NCBI RefSeq assembly: GCF_040869045.1
Contig: NC_090319.1
Coordinates: forward strand, 380,385,601-380,449,600
Source: Eurosta solidaginis
Lineage: Eukaryota > Arthropoda > Insecta > Diptera > Tephritidae
Direction of reading: 5' to 3'
Length of the DNA stretch: 64,000 bases
In this document: positions 22,291-34,322 of the stretch, piece after piece
How positions within the stretch are numbered: position 1 is the first letter of the stretch
Layout: every line of letters begins with the position of its first letter
Program-made: the position numbers and the translations under genes
The notes under the pieces: model-generated
Database searches by the model: none
What the model was told of the DNA's origin: nothing
The model's input: the letters and a program-made list of their open reading frames with translations, nothing else

Positions 22291-23505
22291 TTACAACATT
22301 GTATAAGATACATTTAACTTCAATGCAGTAAATAAAAGAATATGGCATTTCATAAATTAGGTAGTAAAATAGTACTAAATGTCATTTCAATTTATTTTAA
22401 CATTTAGTGTGGGGTGTACATCTATTAATACTTTGATTTAAGACTGAAATATTGAATTCAAGTTGTGAGAAAGGAAAAAAATAAATAATAAATTAGAAAC
22501 AATAAATACAAAAACTTGGAGTATGTAAAGTTTACAATGTAGTCCCCAGCAAGGTGTCAAGTTCAAAATGATTATAGCTAAGCAGATACATTTTTAATTG
22601 TTTTTGAAATAAGTTAAGATTACGTATGGTCTGTACAGTAGTGGGAAGAGAGTTGAAAACTTTGCGCGACGTGTACGTATAAAAACTTCTAAAGTGAAAC
22701 GTCCTGGAATGACGAATTTGTACCGACGGAAGCAGATTACTTCTTAGGTTGTAGACTTCAGAGGGAAAGCTTTCGAGGTACCCAGATCTAATAAAGAAAG
22801 TTTTTAGGACTTTAACTAAATAAAGATGGCGACACGGAAGTATATCCGATCTCCGAAAATTTAACATAGAAGGAGACCTTTGGTTAGCACTGCATATTCG
22901 TCTCATAATTCCTTTTTGAATTGTTACAACTGGTGAAAATTTATTAGACGAGGCCCCACCCCAGCAGGTGATACCATATTGCAATTTCGATTGAAACACA
23001 CCATAGTATACAGCCTTTAGTGTGGACATAGTGCAAAACTTTTTGAGACGATAGAAATGACGGGTAGTATATAAGAAATATTGTTTTAATTTCTGAATGT
23101 GCTCAGTCCAATTCATCCGGTTGTCAATTATAATACCTGGGTATTTGAAGCTATTGACTGTATCAACTTTAAAGCAGTTAACGATGCGTTTAGCATTGCA
23201 AGCGTAGGATCGTTTCGCGGATTTCAAAGAGCAATCCGTATGATGTATATTAAAGCGGGTGCAGTCAGATGAATGAAAGAAAAGATCACAAGCACTGAAT
23301 TCTCTGCCAATATGGCTAAAATACATAAGCATAATTTTATCACTTACAAGGAGTTTGTGGGTAGCAAACCAGGTTCTCAACAACTTTAAGTCAAAGCTAA
23401 TGTTACATATTAATTCGAAGTAAGTCGTTGTACTATACGCAATTGCGAGATCATCTGAAAAAGCAGTCGTGTTGCCTTTAAATGGAAGGAAAAAAATTTA
23501 ATTAT
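22291..23505 (-). pseudogene. LINE reverse transcriptase C-terminal fragment
   Basis: The frame on the minus strand is open from about 23505 to a stop at 22532. It starts just before the catalytic box, read as AFSDDLAIAYS with FSDD at 23461-23450, and continues through FKYPGIIIDNRMNWTEHI and the thumb region ending GITCWGGAS and IQKGIMRRIC. That is the usual second half of a non-LTR RT (Jockey/CR1-like). The start is 5' truncated. 22291-22531 is its AT-rich 3' trailer. No internal stop is seen, but the EN and first RT blocks are absent. Confidence 0.78.
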
Positions 23506-23599
23506 GTCGGGATTTTTCTAGCCAGGCCAACACAATGGAAGAATCCGACCAGAGTGTCGGTTCTGGTGGTGGGAACTTCGATTGAAATTTAGCAAGCGA
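23506..23599. other. Short spacer, nothing recognised
   Basis: It lies between the LINE truncation point and the family C repeat. Confidence 0.4.
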
Positions 23600-24227
23600 A
23601 ATCAGTGATGCAAAATCCTTTAGTAGGCTTCATGGGTTTAAGAACTCATTTGAAATGATTCTCAAGGGTTTGAAAAATCACTTTATTTATTAAAATAGGG
23701 TCTGAAATGTTAATTTTGATTTGATTTTTACCCTTCATTGTTTAACACTCAAGTCTCCCGGTTTGACATTTCCTAAAGTTGGCGGCCCTATCCTCGACTA
23801 GTACCTTGGAGTGAATCACATTGGATATAGACTAGCAACCGTGTTTAAATATCACCTACACTTTACGGCCCCTATTATAATTGTGAATACGTAAGCACAT
23901 ATTTTAACCATGTTAGGCTTTGTCCTTCGTAAGAACACTCAAAGTGGTGAAGCAAAAACTTTCCGAAGAAATTTTTAAAACTTTATCCACGATCTCCAGC
24001 CATGAGTAAAGCAAGGATATCCACATGGACTGCTTATGATTTTGAGGGCGAGGGCATCCTTGGCCGAATAGTCACTCCCTAACATTTCAAGGTGCTTCGT
24101 TGGTGTAGCTTGGCAGCAAAGCGCGAAAAAATTATCCGTCAGAAAGTCTTCGGAGCTGCACCTAGAGGTTCGAGTGACATCGACGAAGATATATGTTTGA
24201 AGTCGCAGTCTTAGAAGCAGCCGAAAC
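23600..24227 (+). repeat. Family C repeat, copy 1, left part
   Basis: This part matches the reverse complement of about 59500-60060 over most of its length, including the phrase 'aacatggttaaaatatgtgc' in variant form. It is separated from its right part (26459-26830) by family A copy A2. The family has no recognised protein. The end 'atcagtgatgcaaaatcc' may be its terminus. Confidence 0.7.
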
Positions 24228-26458
24228 TAGTAAAGGTGTCTAAGTTCGGGTGTAACCGAACATTATATACTCAGCGTGAGCTTCAATTGTACATTTCATT
24301 TCAGATATATTACTTTTCTACATAACACGTGGCACCGCCCGTTTAAAAAAATTTCTCCCCATTTCCTCTTACAATAAAACTTGATAAGTGGAATATCATT
24401 GATTCAAAACTATTTTTTTATAAGTTATAGCTTATTATTCTAGTCTACGACCCTTTTAAACTTGTATTAATCTAAGTTGCCGTGGTCTTAACCGATCCCG
24501 TCCATTTTTTCTAGAATTATGTCCTGCTATAGGGAAAATATGGTTACATAATTTCATTAACATATGTTAATTTTTCTTCGAGTTATGGCTCCCGAAACAT
24601 AGAAAATTGCTTAGTCATAAAAGGGGCGGTGCCAGGCCCATTTTTTTAAATGTGAAGTTTTTCCTATTTACTGTTATAAATCCACTTGGGAAATGAAAGA
24701 CCATTGATATAAAACTCTTTTTTGCAAAGATATAGCTTATTTTATTCGTCAACGACCCTTTTAAAAATCTTTTATATAAAAGTGGGCGTGGTTCTTAACC
24801 GATTTCGTTAATCTTTCTTCAAAGCTTTCCATGTAAAGGAAATCTGTCTGCCGAATTCTTTACGATAGGTTTAGCGATTTTTGATTTATGATTAATAATA
24901 TTTGTAAAATTGATTTTGTCACAAGTGGGCGGTGCCACGCACATCTAAACACATTTTTTTAAAATTTTTATCAACCCAGCCAGCATTTTTTTGAAAATTA
25001 TGATCAAAAAATATTCAAATATCATACCCCAAGATGATTAAAAATGTTCAAATTTAAAAGCATTTTCTGTTCGAAAATTAACGTATCGTCGGGAGAAAAA
25101 TGTACAATAAATGTGATTATTCTTGAATAATCATTTATGATTCATATTTCCAAAGACTTTTTGTGCATATCTGATATCATTGTAAAATTGGGCTTTAATT
25201 GTCTTATAGTAATATTTGAATGCTTTCCACAATCATTTTCTGATCATATTCGTGAACATATTTCAATCATTTTGATAGAGATTTTTAAATCATTTTTGAA
25301 TGCGATTATCATGCATTTATTTTCCATATCTCATACAAAATAAGATACTACATGCTAATCTTATTGCATCAGGGGAAGAAAGCATGCGGAAGTGAGCTAT
25401 TTGAACCAAAGGTAATTCGCAAACAAACTAGACCAATATACACCTGTGACTACAACATCTAGTATCAGATATGATCGTCAACATCTTAAAATACGATATG
25501 GTATGGGATGTTGAAGCCATATCCAGGTACATATGTCAAGAGAGTTTCACTTACCTGGGGTTCAAATAGTTCACAACCTTTGTATTTTCTATTGGTTGGA
25601 TTTGTATTTTCTGGGAAGCCGAATGTAGAGAAATGGTTGGGGCCATCTTTTGTTAGGAGCAGTATATACATTATTTCTTGTCTTGAAGAATAAAATTTTA
25701 ATATATTTTTTCTGAACTTCATGATTGAAAAAATGTGTGTATGCGAAAAAATAAGATCTTCAATCAAAAGTAAAATTTTAACAATTATAAAATTCATCAT
25801 TCAGTCAACAAAGATTGTCAGAAAAGATTCAGAAAGCTGAATGAAAAATGATTAAAAATTTTTGATCACCTAAAGTAAGCACATTTGATTCAAATCTGAT
25901 TCCAAAATATGATTGAAAAACTATATATAGTTTTTGATCATCAAGAGTATTCATATTTGATTATTTGTTTTGTTCAATTGTATGATAACTCATTTTTTAG
26001 TCAGAAAGAGTGATCAAATTGTATTGATATGTAGGGAAATTCAAAATTTTATCACCTAAATGCTGAGTGGGAAGAGTCTCAATATCAGTCCACACGTCAA
26101 ATTTTAACATTCTAGGTGTATTAGTTACTAAATAATCAGGTTTTTGTGTTTTCCAAAATGTTATATATATAAAAAAGTGGGCGTGGTTATCATCCGATTT
26201 CGCTCATTTTCAATACCAATCTATTCTGAGTCTACATAAGCTCGTGTACCAAATTTGGTGAAGATATCTCAATATTTACTCAAGTTATCGTGTTAACGGA
26301 CAGACGGACGGACATGACTCAATCAAATTTTTTTTCGATATTGATGATTTTGATATATGGAAGTCTATATCTATCTCGATTCTTTTAAACCTGTACAACC
26401 AACCCTTACCCAATCAAAGTTAATATACTCTGTGTTCAAAGCACTTTCAGTATAAAAA
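24228..26458 (+). repeat. Family A variant copy A2, inserted in family C
   Basis: It starts with a degraded 'agtaaaggtgtctaagttcggg' end that keeps the GTTCGG/CCGAAC hairpin, and ends 'cagtataaaaattg'. It has gtgggcgtgg and gtgggcggtgccacg modules but no 130-bp units. The second family C copy (59126-60060) is continuous across the equivalent point near 59490, which is an empty site. A separate 1.1-kb insertion lies inside it. Confidence 0.78.
24975..26071. mobile_element. 1.1-kb insertion with imperfect inverted ends
   Basis: It begins CCCAGCCAGCATTT and ends AAATGCTGAGTGGG, inverted copies with two mismatches. The related copy at 55195-55885 reads straight through this point, so it is a real insertion. 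The interior is AT-rich with many 'gatcaaaa' and 'gattaaaaat' words; a 68-codon frame at 25137 has no recognisable motif. The flanking duplication is at most AA. Confidence 0.7.
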
Positions 26459-26830
26459 TTGAAAGTGCCCTTTGGCGCGATCAACAATAAGCCAATATTG
26501 ATGCTTATTGTTAAAACTGTGCCACAAGAGTCATGACTATAAGTAGATAATTATAGCAACCGTAAGTCGCCATTGTGCGTGACCAACATGGAGCCACAAA
26601 TGATTTAAAGAAATCGTGCCGACGACGAGTATTAGAGTTAGCCCAGAACAACAGCTACAAAAGTGTGACCATTATAAGTATTTCGCCCTCTCTCTACAAG
26701 GAGCTACTCCTGCAATTTTTTGAACGGGCCGTAAGATTTTGGATTCAAAACTCCGGATCTTTCCGAATGGCCGAAACGTCGATTTCCTTAAATATATATA
26801 AGCAAAACCTTTCCAAATATATATTTTTTA
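26459..26830 (+). repeat. Family C repeat, copy 1, right part
   Basis: It continues family C after the A2 insertion and aligns with the reverse complement of about 59135-59490. Both copies hold an open frame with RDQHG.TNDLK and CRRRVLELAQNNSYKSVTI. I cannot tell whether this is a protein fragment or just shared DNA. Confidence 0.68.
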
Positions 26831-27011
26831 ATTTTCGTGTTACAAGCCTCCCAGATACTCATCCGCAACTTTAGGATATTGTTCCAGATAGTCAAACATA
26901 CGATTGACGTCAGGAGTACGTTTCCATATTCATTAGTTGTGGAAAATGTGTTACTCTGAAGTCCAGCCATTCAGTTTTGAGGTTTACGCCGATCACTTTG
27001 TCGGCACGCTG
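26831..27011. other. Transib left flank, nothing recognised
   Basis: It holds the last traces of family C and unassigned sequence ending in the target duplication CGCTG (27007-27011). Confidence 0.45.
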
Positions 27012-27045
27012 CACAGTGGCCAATTTGGCTTCGTTAGCGGCATTT
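27012..27045 (+). repeat. Left Transib inverted repeat, heptamer CACAGTG
   Basis: The first 34 bases match the right end with one mismatch (t/c at 27034). The first seven, CACAGTG, equal the consensus V(D)J recombination signal heptamer. After a 23-base stretch comes an AT-rich nine-mer (atttaatta), weak as a nonamer. Confidence 0.9.
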
Positions 27046-27492
27046 AATTAAAATTTTCAAATTTGAAAAACCGTAAATTTTTTTTTAACAATCGATAAGA
27101 AATACATTCACTAGATTTGTATCGATTTTTAATAGCTCAGCTTACAGCTGTTCATCAGCTGTCAAAGTCAGCACATGTTTCTGCAAGTGTTGTGCAAAAT
27201 ATTTCCGCCTTTTTGATCATCGTTTTCGTATTCGTGTTAAACTTGCAAATTTTATTATTTTCATTAAAAGTTTTGTTATATACTAACGCCAAGGTATGTA
27301 TTATATAAAAAAAACTGTGGTTGTGATCTGTGTATACTTATGTTATTTATAAAACGTAATCGTGTTTAAGTGTATTAGCAACTCGCCCATTGTAACGTAC
27401 ACCTGTTTTTCGTGGAGTAGAACTTTCAAAATTCACCTAGATTCAGTGTAATTTTAAATTTTCCTATATGTGTAAACCATTGTGTGTCCAAA

Positions 27493-29525
27493 ATGTTTAA
27501 AATGAACTGCGAGTACCTGCGAGCCTTCAATTTATTGTACATTTTAGGCAAAATGTCTGTGTCAAAACGCACCCTTTTTTTAATATGGCATGAAGAAGCG
27601 ATCCCCACCAAGAAGTTTCTCGCCGTAGAAAATTATGTTTTTGGTACCGTTTTGAGTAAAATAACATATACTCAGAAGGAGCAGTGCAAAAATGGAAAGA
27701 AACTGCGCAATTTTGTTAGTAGGCTTATCCAAAAGTGGAAGGCCTGTGGCAGAAGTAAGGTGTTTTTCGAAAAAATTAACCAAGAATGGCTAGATACACC
27801 ATTGGTATTGTTGGGAAAAAAAGCAAATGAACATATTGGACGGCCGGAAAAAGAGCTTTCCAAGTGCTGCAGAAAAACGCAAGTCAATAAGATGTCAGGG
27901 CTTACAGAGGAAGTGTCATGTGAAGGATTGTTGGTAGCTGCAAGCTGCTGTTTATATAAAGTTGGAAAGCGCAGTGCTTCCAAAGTTGTAGAAATGGTAA
28001 ATGGCGATGAGGAGTTTAGCGGAAAGGTAATACAAAATATAAACAAACCAAAGCCCCTTCCATCCAAATTTTCGGACGATAAAGCGCTTGCGCTATTTGT
28101 AGATCTTGGACATACCAGATACACTTGGAACTTGAATAAGAAAGCAGCAAAAAACCAAAACGCCGATATATATCCATGCTACGAAAAATTACGCTTCGCC
28201 AAAAAAAAGTGCTATCCTAGTGACATTACAGTCACTGATTATTATGCTGAAGTGCCACTACAAAGTCTTGTGGACCATACAATAAACAGGATGATGGAAG
28301 CACACTCTGAAAGTTTTGAAATCCCATCTAGAAGTAATAATAACACCCATTTAACTGCTGTCTACAAATAGGGTTGTGATGGCAGCAGCGGCCATTCCAC
28401 ATATAGGCAAAAATTTAACGACTGCGAAGGAAACATGAGAGACCAATATTTATTTTCAATTTGTACTGTACCACTGCAAGTGCCGAACGGACCGACAGTT
28501 TTATAGAAAAACAATCGACCTTCTTCTACACGATACTGTCGACCAATCAAAATACTTTGCGACAAGGAAACGGCGGACCTGAGTCGCAGGGAAATTGAAA
28601 ATATTAAGAGCCAAATATTAAATATTGTACCAACATATGTAAACTCATTGATTATTGATCACCAATTTCACATGACCATGCTTGATGGTAAAACTTTCAG
28701 CGTCATTTCAGAATCTTCTTCGCAAATATGCGGAATCTGCAAGGCAACACCGAAAAATATGAATGACTTAAATTTGGTGAAGAGCTTTCCAATTAAAGTG
28801 AACCTCTTTCAATATGGGCTATCCAGTCTCCACGCCTGGATAAGGTTTTTTGAATGTATTTTGCACATATCCTATAGAATACCAATAAAAAAGTGGCAAA
28901 CTCGTGGTGCTGACAAGGATATTGTTGGACAAAATAAAACAAATATACAGCAGAAGCTACGAGAAGAAATGCATTTGTTGGTCGACATACCAATGGCTGT
29001 TACTGGAAATACCAACAACGGAAATACGGCAAGAAGGTTCTTTCAACAACCAGATTTAGCCGCTCGTATAACTGAGGTGAACGAAAATTTAATATATCGA
29101 TTCAGCGTCGTCTTACGAGCACTTGCACGTGGATACGATATAAACACGGAGGCATTCAGACTTTACGCAATGGAAACTGCCGAAATTTTTGTTACTTTAT
29201 ACCCTTGGTTTTACATGGAGCAGACATAATCAATCATTTTTCGCTTCCAATTGGTATGATGTCCGAGGAAGCGCTTGAAGCCAGAAATAAAGATTATCGG
29301 AACATCCGTGAAAATAATACCAGAAAAAATTGCAGAAAAAATACAATGGAAGATATAATTAACGCTCTTTTCGTTTCTTCCGATCCGTTAATATCTTCAT
29401 TGTCCAACGGCTCATCAATTTCCTATTCCAGAAATATTAGTTTCGATAAGGAAGTTAAAAGCTTGCTTCTAATGCATCATTTTGAAGATGCTTTCTCTGA
29501 ATCTGATACTGAAGAATCTGATTAA
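27493..29525 (+). pseudogene. Transib transposase (RAG1-core homologue), broken
   Basis: The length (about 677 codons from the ATG at 27493) fits a full transposase that cuts and rejoins Transib ends. Landmarks shared with RAG1: first aspartate in CDGSSGHS (28378-28380); second in MLDGKTF (28684-28686), followed by the CxxC pair ICGICKAT; a GN.ARRFF segment near 29020; and the glutamate in EALEARNK (29277-29279), followed by the basic RKNCRKNTMED stretch. These mirror RAG1 D600, D708 and E962. Lesions: TAG at 28369-28371, just before the first aspartate (probably TGG to TAG); TAG at 28504-28506; and a frame change with missing residues near 29205-29220. Upstream and downstream pieces are otherwise well kept, so decay is modest. 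Confidence 0.88.
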
Positions 29526-29782
29526 TATTTCTTTTATAATATGGTTTCTCTTTGAGTTGACAATTTTTTTCTTATTTTATATATGAATATATGGTGGAAA
29601 ATGTTTATTGAATTAAAAACAAATTAAAAAATTAAAAAAAAATTAAAAATTAAAAAAAAAATTTAAAATAAAAAATTAAAAAAAAAAAATTAAATTTTTT
29701 TTCCAAAAATTGTTTGATTTTTTTCTGAATTGAGAAAAAAAAAATTTTGAAGATAACTTCTTTACTTTGGAAGCTATGAATA

Positions 29783-29816
29783 AAATGCCGCTAGCGAAGC
29801 CAAATTGGCCACTGTG
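29783..29816 (-). repeat. Right Transib inverted repeat
   Basis: It is the reverse complement of the left end, finishing CACTGTG. It is followed by CGCCG. Confidence 0.9.
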
Positions 29817-29821
29817 CGCCG

Positions 29822-30213
29822 GCCTAGTTTGATTAGGCTGAGCCAATATGTTCATATGTGTGTGCGCACATAATCATTGTAGTAACTATGTACTGTAGAA
29901 AATAAGTTTCGTTGATGTAAAATACGTACAAATAGAAGAAAGAAATCAATAAAGAATCAATTATTCAATGTGCTTCGGATAGCACTCACTAAATAATAAA
30001 TTCTTCAGAGTATATTTGCTGAAGACTAAAGAGGTTCTTCAACTGTTTATAATGTATTTATTTATTACGGCTTTCCTAAGCCTAACTTAAATCTATTTTA
30101 TATGTTTATAATTGTCTTCTGGACAATGCAATCTGGAGTACTATGGATGGGAGACTTCCAGATCATGCGAACAAAGTGTTGTGCTTGTGTAGTATGTAGG
30201 CATTTTACGCATG
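29822..30213. other. Spacer and AT-rich 3' trailer of a LINE
   Basis: 29822-30050 has no recognised feature. 30050-30213 is probably the 3' region of the minus-strand LINE fragment to the right. Confidence 0.4.
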
Positions 30214-31262
30214 TTAGTAAAGCGCGAAGACTACATCTGCATGGCGATGCACTGAGTTAATCGAGTGATGCGTTTCAGTATGTGCTTCGGCAACCTTTTT
30301 TGTATGCGTACAAGAGCTTGGAAGTCTTGGCGCTACATAGCAGTATAGTTTCGCTGCACTTCTATCGATGCTATGGAAGCCCGCCTGTCCAGCACTAAAT
30401 TGGTAGTGTTCTGCAATAATTGTACAATTTTTGTTTAAATTTATTGGAATGAACGGTAGTTCATTATAGGGTTTAAGACCTTTATAATACAGATGACATT
30501 TGTCTGCTTCAGTTTTATAAGCCAGCAGATTAAAATCATTTTTATTACGAGTATTTACAGAGTTCATATCTTTTACATATTTTATATTAGTCCTCAAATA
30601 CGCTGGCAAAGTTCCTTCTATTATGTTTTTAATAAATTTTATGGTATAATAAAAAAGTTGCTGTCTAATGCTAAGCCAATTAAGAGAGCATAGCATGTCT
30701 CTGATAGGTGTGTCATACCGTTTTTTGAGAATAAATCTCATAGCTCGGTTCTGTTGCTTTTGTAGCTTGTTATCTGACTATCTCGCAAGATGAAAAATAT
30801 AGTTGGGCAATAAATAAAATGAGGTTCGATTATAGATCTGTATACGATGATTTCATACCTTCTATTTAAATATTTGCAGGTTCGTTGTGTAAAATATAAC
30901 TTTTTCGCTATTTTTCCTACCGTATAATCCAGGTGCTCGTTGAAATTCAGCTTATCATCTATTTTTATTCCCAAGTACTTTATGGTGCTGACTTTTTCAA
31001 TTAGTTCGTTATTTATATTTAAGTTTTGTAGCTCACTGTTTTGAAAATTGCGTCTAGATATAACCATAAATTTCGTTTTATTGACATTCACTTTTAGTCT
31101 GTTTACGCATAACCAACCATATACGCTGTTAAGATCTTCTTGCAGCTTAGCATATATTTCAGTAATATTGTTCCCACTTATCATCAGCAAACAATTTTTT
31201 CGAAGCTGTAGACCCTTTGTGGAATCTAGTAGAGCTGTTGGGCTTTTACCGTAAGTAGTCAT
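30214..31262 (-). pseudogene. LINE reverse transcriptase fragment (CR1/Jockey-like)
   Basis: Two minus-strand frames join into an RT second half: WLCVNRLKVNVNKTKFMV, TIKYLGIKIDDKLNFNEHL and, after a frame change near 30740-30780, QNRAMRFILKKRYDTPIRDM. The catalytic FADD box is still legible at 31191-31180 but in a shifted frame. Upstream sequence is absent (5' truncation). The last ~45 codons before 30214 look like noise. It differs from the LINE fragment at 22532. Confidence 0.75.
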
Positions 31263-32361
31263 TCAGTTTGGTCACCTATCAGGCTTGCTGACCATTTTGA
31301 GTAAAAATGCTCCATTATATTACTTTCCAAAACGAAAGTGTGAAGACTTGAGTCGGGTCCACCAGCAGGGAGAGATTCATTTTTATGTTCCTATCGCATT
31401 TTTCGTTTTAAGTAAGTGCAAAAAAATTACGATTAATATTTGTGAAGAAGATTAAACTTACCCCTGCAGAAAATTATACTCACCTCACTCACTCACTTAG
31501 AAAAGCTACTTACCTACAAAGGAAAACCCACTCACCTGTGAAAATTTCACAAACCTTAATTTATTAAAAAAGAAAGACAAAAAATAATGACCTTAAAAAT
31601 CCCAATGGAGAGAATTGCAAAAACGAATATATAGATGGATGTGTTTATATCCACATTTTGCACGCTCTAATTTTTAAAAAGTGCTGTGCAAAATCAAATC
31701 CACACAATCATATTTTTTGACCACGAGCAGTAGACCTGCATAGGTGGTACACCTAAAACAGAAAAGACAAAAACAATACCAAGGCGATAATGCATGTAAA
31801 GTAAATTAAAATAGTAATATAGGTTATTGAATTTATTGCAACAACCTTTAAATGTTATTTTCATAGGGTGCGCTATTCCAAGGAAGATATTGAAGTTCTG
31901 CGGATATAATTGATTTAGTATTTGGTAGTAAATTGTCCCTATTCTTTTTTCCCACACTGTAATTATTTGCACAATCGAGTTGGTATATTAGTTTGATAAC
32001 AATTGTGTGATATGTGTACAATAACTGTGTTTTTAATGAATAAATAGAGAAAAGTAAAAAGGGTGTACTTAATTAGTTCTATCTGTTATCAAACTGCTAA
32101 TTAGTTCTATTGTATTCTCCGGCCACAAAACCATAGTTGAGGGCAGTGCACTAAATTTTGGGCAACAACACTACTCGAAATTAAGTGGGTTGACATAATC
32201 AAGATCTTGTAACGTTAATTTGCTACCGATTTAAACATTTGTTCATCTTTAACATATTCTTTAAATTTAATGAGCTTAAGACGGCATTTGTAGGAATAGA
32301 AATAGAGTTTTCATCGCTACAAATAAATAAATATAGTTTAAAAAAAAACTAAAAATACTTT
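31263..32361. other. No gene recognised
   Basis: AT-rich sequence. A 92-codon minus-strand frame at 31694-31972 has no motif I recognise and no repeat partner in the window. Confidence 0.45.
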
Positions 32362-33802
32362 TGAAGCCAGGGGATAAATTCGACTGTATTCGAACGGAGC
32401 TTTCCCGATACCGGGCTAACTCGGGAAGTATTTATGGACTTACCACAGTAAGGCGGACGGTTCTTTCCCCGTATATAATACTGGACCGCTGAGCCTGCCT
32501 TGCCATTACCTAATTGTAATAAGGACGATGATAAGGGGAGGACTGAGTCGCAAGCCCAGTTCGAAAACAACGCATTAAGCCATGCGTCGGACTCGGGGAG
32601 CGAGAGTAGTTCTGATTCCATGAAATCGGTGTTAGAAAAGCACACAAATGAAAACGGAGTAGCAAAGCGGAGAAGGGTACGGAGCAGAGGAAGTAATAGA
32701 GCTCTCTCGCAGTACCGTGCAGCACTAAGAATTGTCAACACCTGGGAGCAGTGGTCGACCGAACAGAAGTGGAGGTCGAGCGCTTGGAATGGGTTCATGA
32801 AGCGGTAAAAGTTGGTCGAAGGCAGTTCAAAAGGTTTTGTTACGAGAAACCCTCGATACTGCAACCGGTACGAGGAAGAAGGAGCGACGAATGGCAGAAT
32901 GAAGGGGAAACGTTCGGCGGAAGACGACAAGCCTGCTTTCAAAAGGCAGAAAGGACCCAGTCCCAGAACCGCGAGGCAAAGCAGTCACATAGACAAGACA
33001 AGTAGGTCTCATCGGAAGGCAAGGTTTCTGTGATCAGCGCGCGCGGATTTGTCGTTTACTACGCGCAAACGGAAGGTCGGGTGCGAGCTGTAGTCATGGT
33101 TAAGAAGCAGCTGCATTCATATATGCTGCCTAATTTGTGGAAAAAAATAAGCAGGCATTTATCCTGGCATCCAGCTACATGGCCCATGCTGCGGAGGTTC
33201 CGCCGATGGAGTGCAAAAGGCTAGTACAGGACAAAGAGCGGTTGGTCATAGGCGCGATGCAAATACGAACCACAATGCGTGGGGAGGAGATACGAATTAT
33301 AGAGGCGAATCTCTATTTTGTTACATCCTGCAAACCAATTTCCAGATAGCCAACAAGGGAAGTGTCTCTACATACATTAGTCCAATATCCAGCAATGTTC
33401 TTTATGCTACATTGAGCTCAAAACGCGATATATCAAGGTATGATTGGATGGTTCTTGATAGACCATCCTTCTCCGACCATGCGTATATCAGCTTCGGCAT
33501 CCCCCTAAAGAGGGTAGAGAAGGGAAGAACCTTTAGAAACCCTAGATGAACGAACTGGACGAAATTCCAGAGGTAGGTAGAAACAAATCTGGGACAACCC
33601 AAAGAGGTTATCAATGTGGAAGTACTGGAAGAGTCTATTGAATTTCTTACAAGGACGCTTATGACTGCGTATAACAGGGCTTGCCCTCTAAGAAGATTCA
33701 GAGGAAAAGCAAAGCCGCCACGGTGGAACAATGAGCTGAGTCTTCTAGAAGACAGGTAAAAAATAAATGTTTAAGCTAGCAAAGACCGCGGAAAGCAAAG
33801 CG
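32362..33802 (+). pseudogene. LOA ORF1 and endonuclease remnant
   Basis: The ORF1 N-terminal part is about 90% like the full copy (segments such as ASDSGSESSSDSM and RVRSRGSNRALSQYRAALRIV). It is joined by deletion to the endonuclease region (GFVVYYAQTEGRVRAVVMV, then SDHAYISF). Many stops. At the G run that is short in the full-length copy, this copy reads aagggaagaacc and keeps the EN-RT frame. Confidence 0.8.
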
Positions 33803-34322
33803 TAGAGTTGGGTCATTTCGTTCTGAACTTGTTCAATTAACCGGGTCTCTCGACTAAACAAGTGAACTAGATCTTTGATTTCGGTTCTATTTGTTCTTTT
33901 AGTTCATTTTATCTAATGTTATTCTTTCTCTCTTCTCGTTCGCGAACATTGTAAATTCATACATACATACGTAGAAATTCATAGTGAGCACGAATGTCGA
34001 TGATGCCACTTATACTAAAGATATGTGTGGACTATTTATGAAAAACAACTTTTGCAGGAAACTAATTATTACATTTATCAAACTTGAAAAGTTAATATTT
34101 ACAATTTGTGTCTGTACCCTTTCAACTTCCTGGATCTTCCGAAATTTGTAACTTTTTTTGAAGTTAATTACATATATATTAACTTATTTAATCATAACAC
34201 ATTTAAATATACCTACACAAAGCATTGCTGCATACACACCACCATATGTACTTGTTGGCTTTTTTCGCGGGTGCGAGCAGCAGTGAACAAATTTGCTTGA
34301 AAAAAAGGAACTGATGAACAAC

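Larger units (their letters stand above)
27012..29816 (+). mobile_element. Transib DNA transposon, complete ends, dead transposase
   Basis: The 2805-bp element is bounded by near-identical inverted repeats starting CACAGTGGCC. Flanking 5-bp duplications are CGCTG (27007-27011) and CGCCG (29817-29821), one mismatch apart. Transib elements are known to make 5-bp CG-rich duplications and to have CAC-starting ends like the V(D)J heptamer. The single gene inside is a RAG1-like transposase. Two stops and a frame-shifting deletion show that this copy can no longer supply protein, although its ends could still be substrates. Confidence 0.9.

Noticed and set aside
31694..31972. 92-codon frame as a gene
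   Set aside because: No motif, no upstream signal, AT-rich; chance expectation is high.
32500..33224. Plus-strand open frames as host genes
   Set aside because: They align with ORF1 and endonuclease of the LOA element and carry deletions and stops.
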